A stretch of 64,000 nt of DNA from positions 62,001 through 126,000 of the forward strand of contig CADBEN010000001.1 of the NCBI GenBank assembly GCA_902793685.1, given 5' to 3'. The notes beneath the pieces are model-generated. The model was not told where the DNA came from. It saw nothing but the letters and a program-made list of their open reading frames with translations, and did no database searches. The stretch comes from an uncultured Lachnospiraceae bacterium. Lineage in GTDB: Bacteria; Bacillota; Clostridia; Lachnospirales; Lachnospiraceae. Below, one piece after another: positions 50,446 through 59,339 of this stretch. The position numbers were made by a program, and so were the translations under genes. The number at the start of each line of letters is the position of its first letter. Positions within the stretch are counted from its first letter, which is position 1.

Positions 50446-50943
50446 ATGACGACAGCGGTATACCCCGGCAGCTTTGATCCGGTAACTTATGGTCACCTTG
50501 ACATTATCCGGCGCGCTGCGAAAATGTTTGACTGCCTCATTATTGCAGTGCTGAACAACAGCGCAAAGTCTCCGTTGTTTACAGCTGACGAACGTGTTAG
50601 AATGATACGGGAAATCACGGCAGATATCCCTAATCTCAGGATCGAAAAATTTGACGGCCTGACGATTGAATTCTGTCATAAGATGGGCGCACAGTTCATG
50701 GTAAGAGGACTGCGCGCGGTAACAGATTTTGAATATGAGCTCCAGATCGCGCAGACGAACCGCGTGATCGCGCCGGACATTGATACGGTATTTCTTACGA
50801 CCAACCTGAAATATTCGTACCTCAGCTCCAGCATCGTCAAGGAGATCGCATCGTACGACGGCGACATTCACAGTTTCATCGACCCGCTGGTCGAAAAGGA
50901 GATCCGCCGTAAGATCAGAGAGAGGCAGAACAGAAATGAATAA
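50446..50943 (+). CDS. coaD: phosphopantetheine adenylyltransferase
   Basis: 165 residues. Fourth step of coenzyme A synthesis. [21 protein letters not shown] includes the nucleotidyltransferase T/HxGH motif; [20 protein letters not shown] and [13 protein letters not shown] follow. Start ATG 50446 with GGAAAGG upstream. Overlaps the next gene by eight bases. Confidence 0.97.
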   Translation: MTTAVYPGSFDPVTYGHLDIIRRAAKMFDCLIIAVLNNSAKSPLFTADERVRMIREITADIPNLRIEKFDGLTIEFCHKMGAQFMVRGLRAVTDFEYELQIAQTNRVIAPDIDTVFLTTNLKYSYLSSSIVKEIASYDGDIHSFIDPLVEKEIRRKIRERQNRNE

Positions 50944-51544
50944 AATTGAACAGCGCATCGGCGACATCGAAGAATTCATCGAGCAGTGCAGACCTTCCGC
51001 ATTTTCCAGTTCAAGGATCACTGTCCAGAAGGAGGATCTGGAGGCTATGCTCCTGGATCTCCGGATGTCCATCCCGGATGAGGTGAATCAGAGCCAGAAG
51101 ATCATCACCAATCAGCGCGCCATCATGGCGGATGCGGAGAATCAGGCAAACCAGATCATTGCCGACGCCAAGACGCAGGCTGACGCCATCCTTGCCGAGG
51201 CGCAGCGCATGAAGGAGCAGATGGTCGACAAGCATGAGATCATGCAGCAGGCCCTTGTGGATGCGGAGAACACCCGCGCCCAGGCCCGCGCCGACGGACA
51301 GAAGATCATCGAAGACGCGACCCGTCAGGCGAATGACCTTCTGATGGGCGCCTACAGCTATGTGGACGGCCAGTTTGCCGCGGTCCAGGAGGCTATCAGC
51401 CACACCCTCGGAGAGGCGCAGCGCAGCTTCGAGAACCTGAGCGGCACCCTTTCCTCGAATTACAACCTCGTGACCGGAAACCGGAACGCGCTTCAGAACA
51501 GCATTTCCGGCGGACATGACAACGGGCCGGAGATCCCGGTCTGA
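50936..51544 (+). CDS. coiled-coil protein of unknown function downstream of coaD
   Basis: 202 residues. Residues about 55-150 are a long Ala/Gln/Glu/Asp-rich coiled coil ([32 protein letters not shown]), resembling DivIVA-like or ATP-synthase-b-like stalks. There is no membrane helix or enzyme motif. The N-terminus has [15 protein letters not shown]-like [21 protein letters not shown]. The 8-base overlap with coaD and the following terminator make it the last gene of the rsmD operon. A role in cell shape or division is only a guess. Confidence 0.75.
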   Translation: MNKIEQRIGDIEEFIEQCRPSAFSSSRITVQKEDLEAMLLDLRMSIPDEVNQSQKIITNQRAIMADAENQANQIIADAKTQADAILAEAQRMKEQMVDKHEIMQQALVDAENTRAQARADGQKIIEDATRQANDLLMGAYSYVDGQFAAVQEAISHTLGEAQRSFENLSGTLSSNYNLVTGNRNALQNSISGGHDNGPEIPV

Positions 51545-51580
51545 CCGCCTGTGTCATTGAAAGTGATCAATGCGTAATTT

Positions 51581-51612
51581 AAAAAGAGTTTGCTGGAGAG
51601 CAAACTCTTTTT
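51581..51612 (+). terminator. terminator of the rsmD-coaD operon
   Basis: AAAAAGAGTTTGCT, loop GGAG, AGCAAACTCTTTTT: 14 pairs including the A-run and T-run. Confidence 0.92.
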
Positions 51613-51645
51613 AGTGTATCCGGCAGAGAAGATAAGGAGAACATT

Positions 51646-53001
51646 TTGCTGACAGACAGACTTCCCGCAGAATTCCTGGAAGAGATGCAGGACCTGCTGA
51701 AAGAGGATTATCCGGAGTATCTCCGTTCCATCGGAGAGGTGCCCCTTTCCGGACTGCGCGTCAATACGCTGAAGGCGGCGCCGGAGACGGTGGCGGCACG
51801 GTTCGGGCTTACAGAGCGGGTCCCATGGACCCCCAACGGGTATTATCTGCCTGCGGACGGCGGATACACCAGGGATCCCTGGTATTTTGCGGGGCTTTAC
51901 TATATGCAGGAGCCTTCTGCCATGAGCAGCGCGGCGCTTCTCGGAACACAGGCCGGAGAAAGGGTCCTGGATCTCTGTGCGGCCCCCGGCGGGAAGACGA
52001 CCCAGATCGGGGCGGACCTGAAGGGGCAGGGACTGCTGGTGGCCAATGACCTCAGCGCGTCCCGCGCGAAGGCCCTGCTGAAAAACATCGAACTGATGGG
52101 GATCGGGAACGCCCTGGTGACCTGCGAGGATTCCGACCGTCTGGTGCGGGAATTCCCGCTGTTTTTCGACCGGATCCTGGTGGACGCGCCCTGTTCCGGA
52201 GAAGGGATGTTCCGTAAGCATCCCGCGGTGATCCGCGCATGGGTGGAGCATGGAAAAGACTTCTACTGCGGTGTGCAGCAGAAGCTTCTCTGCGACGCGG
52301 CAGAGATGCTGAAACCCGGCGGGACGCTTCTCTATTCCACCTGTACCTACAACCGCTGCGAGGACGAGGATCAGATCGCGGAATTCCTCGCGTCCCATCC
52401 TGACTTTACACTGGATCCCGTTACCGGAATCGATGGATTCACGGATACCGCGCTGCTTCCCGGCTGTGTCCGCCTGTTCCCGCACAAGGCAAAGGCGGAG
52501 GGGCATTTTGTGGCGAGGCTGAAAAAGAGCGCGGATGCGGCTGCAGGGACGCCCAGTGCCGCAGTTCCGGCCAGAAGAAAAAAGACAGAGACGCTTCCCG
52601 GAGATATGGACGAGTTCCTGAAGAAGACTTCCTTCCGTCCTGATCCCGACCGGATCGTGGTGGAGAACGAATACGTCTCCCTGCTCCCGGAGATCCCGTC
52701 ACTGCCGAAGCTCAGGTATCTCCGGACCGGTCTTCTCCTGGGACAGCTGAAGAACGGCAGATTCCGGCCCTCCCAGGCATTGGCCATGTTCCTGACCAAA
52801 GAACAGTGGCAGGATCCGGTGGACCTGTCCAGGGATGATCCGGACGTGGTCCGCTATCTGAAGGGCGAGACCGTCAATACTGACCGGGAGGACACGAAAG
52901 GCTTCCGGCTGCTCTGCGTGGACGGATATCCTCTGGGATTCGTGAAACAGGACCGCAGCCGGCTGAAAAACATGTATCTTCCGGGCTGGCGGATGCAGTA
53001 G
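51646..53001 (+). CDS. rsmF: RsmB/NOP2-family rRNA (cytosine-C5) methyltransferase, RsmF-like
   Basis: 451 residues. SAM-binding LDLCAAPGGKTTQIG, VANDLSASRAKALLKNI, and the two catalytic cysteines in VDAPCSGEGMFRK and YSTCTYNRCEDE. The C-terminal ~150 residues resemble the RsmF/YebU extension (LRTGLLLGQLKNGRFRPSQALAMFL), which favours RsmF over RsmB. Start TTG 51646 with AAGGAGA six bases before. Likely target is a cytosine of 16S rRNA. Confidence 0.9.
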   Translation: MLTDRLPAEFLEEMQDLLKEDYPEYLRSIGEVPLSGLRVNTLKAAPETVAARFGLTERVPWTPNGYYLPADGGYTRDPWYFAGLYYMQEPSAMSSAALLGTQAGERVLDLCAAPGGKTTQIGADLKGQGLLVANDLSASRAKALLKNIELMGIGNALVTCEDSDRLVREFPLFFDRILVDAPCSGEGMFRKHPAVIRAWVEHGKDFYCGVQQKLLCDAAEMLKPGGTLLYSTCTYNRCEDEDQIAEFLASHPDFTLDPVTGIDGFTDTALLPGCVRLFPHKAKAEGHFVARLKKSADAAAGTPSAAVPARRKKTETLPGDMDEFLKKTSFRPDPDRIVVENEYVSLLPEIPSLPKLRYLRTGLLLGQLKNGRFRPSQALAMFLTKEQWQDPVDLSRDDPDVVRYLKGETVNTDREDTKGFRLLCVDGYPLGFVKQDRSRLKNMYLPGWRMQ

Positions 53002-53010
53002 GTTAAAAAT

Positions 53011-54387
53011 ATGAGTGAAATGAGGGCGGACCGTCTCCTGACCGTATCCGGCATCGGGACCAGGTCTGAAGTGAAGAAGATCATCCGTGCGGGACGTCTG
53101 TCCCGGAACGGAGAACCGGTCACGCGGCCGGAGACAAAGCTGGATCCCGAAAAAGACCGGCTTCAGCTGGACGGAAAACCGTTTCTGTACGACGAATATG
53201 AATACTGGGTCCTGAACAAGCCCGCCGGAATCCTTTCCGCGACGGAGGATCCGCGGCACCGGACGGTCATCGACTATATGGGACTCACCCGGAAGGGCAT
53301 GGCCCCCTGCGGACGGCTGGATCTGGACACGGAAGGCTTCCTTCTGGTGACTGATGACGGCGCCATGGTGCACCGGCTGCTTTCCCCTGTCCGTCATGTG
53401 GACAAGTGCTATGAGGTTACATACGACGGGACACTTCCGGAGGACGCAGTGCGGCGTTTCGCGGAAGGAATCGTCCTGGAAGACGGGACCGTCTGCCGGC
53501 CGGCGGACCTGATCCCGGAAAAGCCGGCGATCCTGACGATCCGGGAAGGGAAATTCCATCAGGTCAAGCGGATGTTTCTGGCGGCGGGGTGCCCGGTGAC
53601 TCATCTCCGCAGACTCTCCATGGGACCGCTGTCCCTGGAAGCTCTGAATCTTTCGCCCGGGGAATTCCGGAAGCTTACCCCGGAGGAAACGGATGCGCTG
53701 AAGCAGTTCTGCAGCGGCGCGGCGCTCCCGGAGACCGCGCCGGATCCCGACGGCTATGAGGCCTGTATTTTCGATCTCGACGGAACTCTGCTGGATTCCA
53801 TGTGGATGTGGCACGATATAGACGTCCGGTATCTGGCCCGCTTCGGACTGGATTGTCCGGAGGATCTTCAGGCCTGCATCGCCGGAAAAAGCTTTACGGA
53901 GACCGCGGTCTATTTCAAGGAACGCTTCGGGATCCCGGACGACATCGAGACCATCAAAAGCACCTGGGAAGAAATGTCTGTGGATACTTACCGGACGCGG
54001 GTATTCCCGAAGCCCGGTGCCGTGGAATTTCTGAAAGAGATGCAGTCCCGGGGAAAACGTCTCGGCATTGCCACCAGCAACGGCTCCCTCATGGTCAACA
54101 CAGTCCTGGACGCTCTTGACTTGAAAAAATTTCTGGATGTGGTGGTCACTGCGTGCGAGGTGCCGCGGGGGAAACCCTTCCCTGACATTTATCTGAAAAC
54201 TGCAGGAGACTTGGGCGTGATTCCCGAGAAATGCCTGGTCTTCGAAGACATACCGGAGGGGATCATCGCCGGAAAGCGCGCGGGCATGACAGTCTGCGCG
54301 ATGAGGGATGAATTCTCCGCGTCCCAGGAACCCAGGAAAGCCCTGCTTTCCGACTGGATGATCTCGGATTACCGGGAGCTTTTGTGA
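53011..54387 (+). CDS. RsuA/RluB-type pseudouridine synthase fused to a HAD phosphatase
   Basis: 458 residues. Residues 1-60 form an S4 RNA-binding domain (RADRLLTVSGIGTRSEVKK), residues 65-235 the pseudouridine synthase with catalytic D104 in PCGRLDLDTEGFLLV, and residues ~248-458 a HAD hydrolase with DxD nucleophile D255/D257 (CIFDLDGTLLDS), IATSNGS, and FEDIPEGI (acid motif). Both catalytic sets are intact and the frame is continuous through a ~15-residue linker (SGAALPETAPDPDG). The HAD part resembles the beta-phosphoglucomutase/pseudouridine-5'-phosphatase class; its substrate is unknown. Weak Shine-Dalgarno (GTAGG). Confidence 0.9.
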   Translation: MSEMRADRLLTVSGIGTRSEVKKIIRAGRLSRNGEPVTRPETKLDPEKDRLQLDGKPFLYDEYEYWVLNKPAGILSATEDPRHRTVIDYMGLTRKGMAPCGRLDLDTEGFLLVTDDGAMVHRLLSPVRHVDKCYEVTYDGTLPEDAVRRFAEGIVLEDGTVCRPADLIPEKPAILTIREGKFHQVKRMFLAAGCPVTHLRRLSMGPLSLEALNLSPGEFRKLTPEETDALKQFCSGAALPETAPDPDGYEACIFDLDGTLLDSMWMWHDIDVRYLARFGLDCPEDLQACIAGKSFTETAVYFKERFGIPDDIETIKSTWEEMSVDTYRTRVFPKPGAVEFLKEMQSRGKRLGIATSNGSLMVNTVLDALDLKKFLDVVVTACEVPRGKPFPDIYLKTAGDLGVIPEKCLVFEDIPEGIIAGKRAGMTVCAMRDEFSASQEPRKALLSDWMISDYRELL

Positions 54388-54424
54388 AGGCGCTGCAGCA
54401 GCACGCCGTGGAAGGAGAACTGCC

Positions 54425-55177
54425 ATGAAAAAAATAGCGCTCGTCACAGGTGCCTCGTCCGGTCTCGGAATGGAAATGGTGTACCAGATCGCGGAAGTCT
54501 TTCCGTCTCTTGAGGAAATCTGGGTGAATGCACGGAGGGAAGACGTCCTTAAGCGTCTGGAAGCAGAGCTTCCGGGCAGGATCCGCTCTTTTTCGGGAGA
54601 CATCACGCAGCCGGTGACCAGAAAGATTATCACAGATGCCCTCGAAGCGGAGCAGGCTCACATCATGATCCTGGTCAATGCGGCCGGCTTCGGCAAGATC
54701 GGCCGGGAAGGAACACTCACGGAGGCTGAGAGCGCCGGGATGATCCGGGTGAACTGTGAAGCCCTGACCCTGATGACGGAGGCCTGCCTTCCTTATCTTA
54801 CCATCAAGAGCAGGGTGATCAACTTTGCCTCCGCGGCTGCCTTCCTGCCGCAGCCCGGATTCGCGGTCTACGCGGCGACGAAAGCCTATGTCCTTTCCTA
54901 CAGCCGGGCCCTCGGAAAGGAGCTGGCCGGCAGAGGTATCAAGGTGACGGCGGTATGCCCTGGACCGGTGGACACGGAGTTTTTCACGCTGGCGGAAGAA
55001 CATGCTTCTGCCCCGGTCTATAAAAAGTTTTTCATGTCGAAGGCGGAAGATGTGGCTGCCAGGGCCCTGGCGGATTCCCGTGCCGGAAAGACGGTCTCTG
55101 TCTACGGCGGACCCATGAAGCTGTTCCGCTTACTGGCAAAGCTTGTGCCTGCGGATCTCCTCCTGAAATTCTTCTGA
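54425..55177 (+). CDS. SDR family NAD(P)-dependent oxidoreductase
   Basis: 250 residues. Cofactor motif TGASSGLGMEM, NAAGFG, and the catalytic Ser/Tyr/Lys region ASAAAFLPQPGFAVYAATKAYV; CPGPVDTEFF follows. The short C-terminal helix (FRLLAKLVPADLLLKFF) is amphipathic and could touch the membrane. Substrate cannot be told. AAGGAG precedes the ATG. Lies between rRNA modification genes, with no pathway link visible. Confidence 0.9.
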   Translation: MKKIALVTGASSGLGMEMVYQIAEVFPSLEEIWVNARREDVLKRLEAELPGRIRSFSGDITQPVTRKIITDALEAEQAHIMILVNAAGFGKIGREGTLTEAESAGMIRVNCEALTLMTEACLPYLTIKSRVINFASAAAFLPQPGFAVYAATKAYVLSYSRALGKELAGRGIKVTAVCPGPVDTEFFTLAEEHASAPVYKKFFMSKAEDVAARALADSRAGKTVSVYGGPMKLFRLLAKLVPADLLLKFF

Positions 55178-55193
55178 AGGCTGAGGGACAGAA

Positions 55194-55751
55194 ATGATTC
55201 TGAACAAAGGAACTTACGGCTACCGGAACGCCCACAGGATCCGGAACATCCTGATCCTTCTGGTCATAGCCGCAGTGATCGCGGCGCAGATCCTTGCCGG
55301 CCGTCTGATCGGCGGCAATCTGCGGATCCTCTTTACCTTCACCGGGATCCTCTGTGTGCTTCCGCTGGCGAACGTAGCTTCTCCGACCATTGCCATGGCA
55401 AAATACAGCACCCCTCCGGTCACGGATTATGACAAGGTACAGGAGTATGCCGACCGCGGCCTGATCCTGTATGACCTGATCTTTACCACGAAGGACAGCG
55501 TGTTCCCGGCGGATTTCTGTGTGATCCGGGACGGCGCCGCGGTGATCCTGAGCCCGGTGCGCCCGGCGGCAAAGACGGCGCTGAAGCAGCATCTGGAAAG
55601 CTGCTTAAGGAACGAGGCGCTGCGGGTCCATGCCGGGATCTGCACGGATATGGAAGAATTTCAGCGCGCCCTTTCCGTCCTTCCGCCCTGCGCGGAGGTG
55701 ACGGAGAAAATGCAGCGGACGGAGGAGCTGTTCCTGAACCTTTCCTACTGA
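55194..55751 (+). CDS. small membrane protein of unknown function
   Basis: 185 residues. Two hydrophobic helices near the N-terminus (ILILLVIAAVIAAQILAG, about 19-37; LRILFTFTGILCVLPLANVA, about 43-62) and a soluble C-terminal domain of about 115 residues (YDKVQEYADRGLILYDLIFT, PVRPAAKTALKQHLESCL). No catalytic motif recognised. Follows the SDR gene after 16 bases. Proteins of this build occur in Lachnospiraceae genomes without a known role, to my knowledge. Confidence 0.72.
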   Translation: MILNKGTYGYRNAHRIRNILILLVIAAVIAAQILAGRLIGGNLRILFTFTGILCVLPLANVASPTIAMAKYSTPPVTDYDKVQEYADRGLILYDLIFTTKDSVFPADFCVIRDGAAVILSPVRPAAKTALKQHLESCLRNEALRVHAGICTDMEEFQRALSVLPPCAEVTEKMQRTEELFLNLSY

Positions 55752-55843
55752 CTGCGGACAAAGCATGCGGATGCGGCTGCAGGAAAAACACCGGGAAACC
55801 GCGGAACATTCACCGGGACGCAGAGAAGGAGAGGCGGTACAGA

Positions 55844-56884
55844 ATGCGCGAAGTGCGGATCGGCCCCAATGAAGCCGGACAGAGGCTGGACAAATTCCTC
55901 GCAAAATATATGAAGGAAGCCGGACAGGGCTTTTTCCATAAAATGATGCGGAAAAAGAACATTACACTGAACGGAGCAAAGTGCACCGGAGCGGAGCGTG
56001 TCGCGGAGGACGATGTCGTCACCCTCTGGCTTTCGGAGGAGACCATAGAGAAATTCCGGGAGGCGGAGCAGTCTGTGATGCCTGAAAAGTCCCGGGAAAG
56101 GAAGCCTTCCGCGGCTTTGGGAAAACACCGGAGTCCGGGAAAAATCTCCGGCGGGATCCCCGGTCTCCGGGACAGAATCATTTATGAGGATGACCAGCTC
56201 CTGGTCTTTGACAAACCTGCCGGCATGCTTTCCCAGAAGGCGCGCCCGGAGGACGTTTCGGCCAACGAACTTCTCCTGGAATACCTTCTGGACTCCGGCA
56301 GCATCACCCGCGAAGAACTCCGGACCTTCCGGCCTTCCGTGGTAAACAGGCTGGACCGGAACACCAGCGGACTGCTTCTGTTCGGGAAGACGTTCCCTGC
56401 GCTTCAAATCCTCTCGGAGGCAGTTCGGGAGCGGACTATTGAAAAATACTATGTGACGGCTGTCCGGGGGACTGTGGCGGAAGCCTGTGAGATCCGGGGC
56501 TGGCTCCGGAAAGACAGCGAAGCCAACCAGGTCCGGATCCTGGAGCGGCCGGAGACAGATGAAGACAAGGAGATCCGCACCGCCTGGCGGCCTTTGAAGA
56601 CCGGGAAGGATGCGACTCTTCTGGAGGTCCGGCTCATCACCGGGCGGACCCATCAGATCCGTGCGCATCTCGCGTCCATCGGACATCCTGTACTGGGAGA
56701 CCCGAAGTACGGGGACCGGACGGTCAACGAAACGCTGCGGAAATACTGCGGGATCCGGGGGCAGATGCTTCACGCCTGCCGGCTTGAAATGCCGGAGCTT
56801 CCGGCGCCGCTGGAAGGACTCAGCGGAAGAAGCTTCACGGCCCCGCTGCCGGAATCCTTCCGGAAGCTGTTTCCGGAACTATGA
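55844..56884 (+). CDS. RluA/RluC/RluD family pseudouridine synthase
   Basis: 346 residues. S4 domain at the N-terminus (EAGQRLDKFLAKYMKEAG), then the synthase with IIYEDDQLLVFDKPAGML and catalytic D171 in VVNRLDRNTSGLLLFGK; LITGRTHQIRAHLASIGHPVLGD is conserved. Target is a uridine of 23S rRNA, exact site not determinable. A basic/proline linker (about 75-100) joins the domains. AGAAGGAG precedes the ATG. Confidence 0.92.
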   Translation: MREVRIGPNEAGQRLDKFLAKYMKEAGQGFFHKMMRKKNITLNGAKCTGAERVAEDDVVTLWLSEETIEKFREAEQSVMPEKSRERKPSAALGKHRSPGKISGGIPGLRDRIIYEDDQLLVFDKPAGMLSQKARPEDVSANELLLEYLLDSGSITREELRTFRPSVVNRLDRNTSGLLLFGKTFPALQILSEAVRERTIEKYYVTAVRGTVAEACEIRGWLRKDSEANQVRILERPETDEDKEIRTAWRPLKTGKDATLLEVRLITGRTHQIRAHLASIGHPVLGDPKYGDRTVNETLRKYCGIRGQMLHACRLEMPELPAPLEGLSGRSFTAPLPESFRKLFPEL

Positions 56885-56898
56885 GGAAGGAATGATCT

Positions 56899-57429
56899 AT
56901 GGGAACCTGGAAGACCAGGGGACTCCGGGGATCCGCCCTGGAGGATCTCCTGAACCTGTCAAACGAGATCTACCGGAACAGCCGCCTTGCGCTGATCCAG
57001 AAGATCCCGACCCCCATCACGCCCATGGAATTTGACAAGGAGACAAGACATATCACGCTGGCGTATTTCGACAAGGTCAGTACTGTCGACTATATCGGCG
57101 TAGTGCAGGGGATCCCGGTCTGTTATGACGCGAAGGAGTGTGCTGCGGACACCTTTCCCCTGGCCAACGTCCATGAACATCAGATCCGTTTTATGGAAGA
57201 ATTCCGGGAACAGGACGGCGTTTCCTTCCTGATCATTCACTTTACGGCGCGGGACGAGGTCTGGCTCATGCCCTTTGAAGAGCTGAAGTTCTACTGGGAC
57301 CGGATGCAGGCCGGCGGAAGAAAAAGCTTTACCTACGAAGAGATGCGGAAGGAATATCTGATACAGCGGACCCCGGAAGTCCCGCTGCATTATCTGAAGC
57401 AGCTGGAGCGGTATGTGAATTCCCTTTGA
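56899..57429 (+). CDS. recU: Holliday junction resolvase RecU
   Basis: 176 residues. RecU is the Firmicute junction-cutting nuclease of recombination. It shows GLRGSALEDLLNLSN (catalytic Glu), STVDYIGVVQG (catalytic Asp), VCYDAKECAADTFPL (acid-x-Lys pair) and VHEHQIRFMEEF. Length is slightly under the ~200 of Bacillus RecU because the N-terminal extension is short. GAAGGAA precedes the ATG; 14 bases after the pseudouridine synthase gene. Confidence 0.93.
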   Translation: MGTWKTRGLRGSALEDLLNLSNEIYRNSRLALIQKIPTPITPMEFDKETRHITLAYFDKVSTVDYIGVVQGIPVCYDAKECAADTFPLANVHEHQIRFMEEFREQDGVSFLIIHFTARDEVWLMPFEELKFYWDRMQAGGRKSFTYEEMRKEYLIQRTPEVPLHYLKQLERYVNSL

Positions 57430-57431
57430 CA

Positions 57432-57460
57432 TTGACAGGGATGCTTTCGTTTGGTAGCAT
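57432..57460 (+). promoter_or_regulatory. promoter of hisZ-hisG-hisIE
   Basis: TTGACA (57432-57437), 17-base spacer, TAGCAT (57455-57460); a second TTGACA at 57426 overlaps it. The leader is only about 20 bases, too short for a T-box or leader peptide. Confidence 0.6.
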
Positions 57461-57487
57461 GGTAAAGTGCTGAAGGAGGACAGGACC

Positions 57488-58672
57488 ATGGATGCTTTGC
57501 TGCATACCCCGGACGGAGTCCGGGATATTTACGGACGCGAGTGCGCTGCCCGTAATGTGATAGAGGAAAATATCCTTAAGCAGTTCCGGCTTTACGGATA
57601 TGACCGGATCGAGACGCCGAACTATGAGTTTTTTGACGTGTTCAACCGCACAGGCGGGACCATTTCCTCCCGGGAGATGTTCAAGTTCTTTGACCGGGAC
57701 AACAACACGCTGGTGCTGCGCCCGGACATCACGCCGGCCATTGCACGGTGCGTGAGCAAGTACTTCCGGAACGAGGACATGCCTATCCGTCTCTGCTATC
57801 TGGGGGACATCTTCCAGAATCACAAGAACTACAAGGGCACGCTCAGCGAAAGCACCCAGAGCGGCGTGGAGCTGATCGGGGACGACACGGTGGACGCGGA
57901 CGTGGAGATGATCGTCCTGGCCATCGACTGCCTTCTTTCCGCAGGACTGAAGGAGTTCCAGGTGGAGATCGGCGAGGTGGATTTCTACCGCGGTCTGGTG
58001 GAGGAAGCAGGCCTTTCCCCGGATGAGGACGAGGCGCTGCGGATCCTGATCGAGAACCGGAACAGCTTCGGCGTCGAGGAATTCGTCGAGGCGAACATCA
58101 CCGACGAAGCGGCGCGGGAAGGATTCCTGAAGCTCACGGAGCTCTTCGGATCCATCGACGTCATGCGGTCTGCGAAGACGCTGACCGGAAGCGCGAAGGC
58201 GCTTGCCGCCATCGACCGCCTGGAAAAGATCAGCGAGATCATCGAAAGCTACGGTTTTTCCGAGTATGTGAGCTATGATCTCGGGATGCTGAGCCAGCAG
58301 CAATACTACACGGGCATGATCTTCAAGGCCTTTTCCTACGGCACCGGGGACTATATCGTCACCGGAGGACGCTACGACGACCTGCTCCGCCGGTTCGGGC
58401 CGGATCTCCCGGCCGTCGGATTCGGCATCAGCATCGACCGCCTCTACGCGTCCCTGATGGGCCAGCGGATCGAGATCCCGGTGGCGCCTGTGGACTGTCT
58501 GGTGGTCTACCGGAAACACTGCACGGCGAAGGCGGTGGCGGAGATCCGCGCCCTCCGGTCTGCCGGGAAGCGCGTGACTGCACGCCTTATGGACACTTCC
58601 GCCGGAAAGGCTTATTATGAACAGTATGCTGTGCGGCACGGCATTCAGAATGTAAAATTCTTTGACGAGTGA
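57488..58672 (+). CDS. hisZ: ATP phosphoribosyltransferase regulatory subunit
   Basis: 394 residues. A HisRS-like protein without tRNA charging: class II motifs are recognisable ([58 protein letters not shown]), but the C-terminal anticodon domain is missing. It combines with short HisG, next in line, to form the active, histidine-inhibited enzyme. ATG 57488 lies eight bases after GGAGG. Confidence 0.94.
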   Translation: MDALLHTPDGVRDIYGRECAARNVIEENILKQFRLYGYDRIETPNYEFFDVFNRTGGTISSREMFKFFDRDNNTLVLRPDITPAIARCVSKYFRNEDMPIRLCYLGDIFQNHKNYKGTLSESTQSGVELIGDDTVDADVEMIVLAIDCLLSAGLKEFQVEIGEVDFYRGLVEEAGLSPDEDEALRILIENRNSFGVEEFVEANITDEAAREGFLKLTELFGSIDVMRSAKTLTGSAKALAAIDRLEKISEIIESYGFSEYVSYDLGMLSQQQYYTGMIFKAFSYGTGDYIVTGGRYDDLLRRFGPDLPAVGFGISIDRLYASLMGQRIEIPVAPVDCLVVYRKHCTAKAVAEIRALRSAGKRVTARLMDTSAGKAYYEQYAVRHGIQNVKFFDE

Positions 58673-58685
58673 CGGGAGCAGGGAC

Positions 58686-59339
58686 ATGAGATATCTGACA
58701 GTTGCGCTGGCAAAAGGACGGCTGGCGAAAAAGGCAATGGAATATTTCGAGCGGATCGGCTATCCCTGTGAAGAGATGAAGGACAAGGATACCCGGAAGC
58801 TCATCTTCACAAACGAGGAGGCCGGGATCCGGTTCTTCCTCGCCAAGGCCAGCGACGTGCCGACCTATGTGGAGTACGGTGCCGCGGACCTGGGGATCGT
58901 AGGCAAGGATACCATTCTGGAGGAAGGACGCACGCTTTTCGAGGTGCTGGACCTGAAGATCGGAAAGTGCAGGATGTGTGTCTGCGGACCGCAGGCTTCC
59001 GCCGGGCTGCTCAGGCACCAGGAGATGATCCGGGTAGCCACCAAGTACCCGAATATCGCCCGGGACTATTTCTACAACAAAAAACACCAGACAGTGGAGA
59101 TCATCAAGCTGAACGGCTCGGTGGAGCTGGCACCCATCGTGGGCCTCTCCGAGGTCATCGTCGACATCGTAGAGACCGGCAGCACGCTCCGGGAGAACGG
59201 CCTGGCCGTCCTGGAGCCGGTATGCGATCTCTCCGCGCGGGTGGTCGTGAACCGTGTATCCATGAAGCGTGAGAGCGCGCGGATCGGAGACATCATCCGG
59301 AAGCTGAAGGCCCTGGTGGCAGAGGAAGTAAAGGCATGA
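58686..59339 (+). CDS. hisG: ATP phosphoribosyltransferase catalytic subunit, short form
   Basis: 217 residues. First step of histidine synthesis. [31 protein letters not shown], and the PRPP loop [16 protein letters not shown] are present. The regulatory C-terminal domain of long HisG is absent, which matches the presence of hisZ. ATG 58686 is preceded by GGGAGCAGGG. Overlaps hisIE by four bases. Confidence 0.95.
   Translation: MRYLTVALAKGRLAKKAMEYFERIGYPCEEMKDKDTRKLIFTNEEAGIRFFLAKASDVPTYVEYGAADLGIVGKDTILEEGRTLFEVLDLKIGKCRMCVCGPQASAGLLRHQEMIRVATKYPNIARDYFYNKKHQTVEIIKLNGSVELAPIVGLSEVIVDIVETGSTLRENGLAVLEPVCDLSARVVVNRVSMKRESARIGDIIRKLKALVAEEVKA

Noticed and set aside
57438-57487. T-box or leader peptide before hisZ
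   Set aside because: Only about 20 bases lie between the promoter and the ribosome site; no T-box core or run of His codons.
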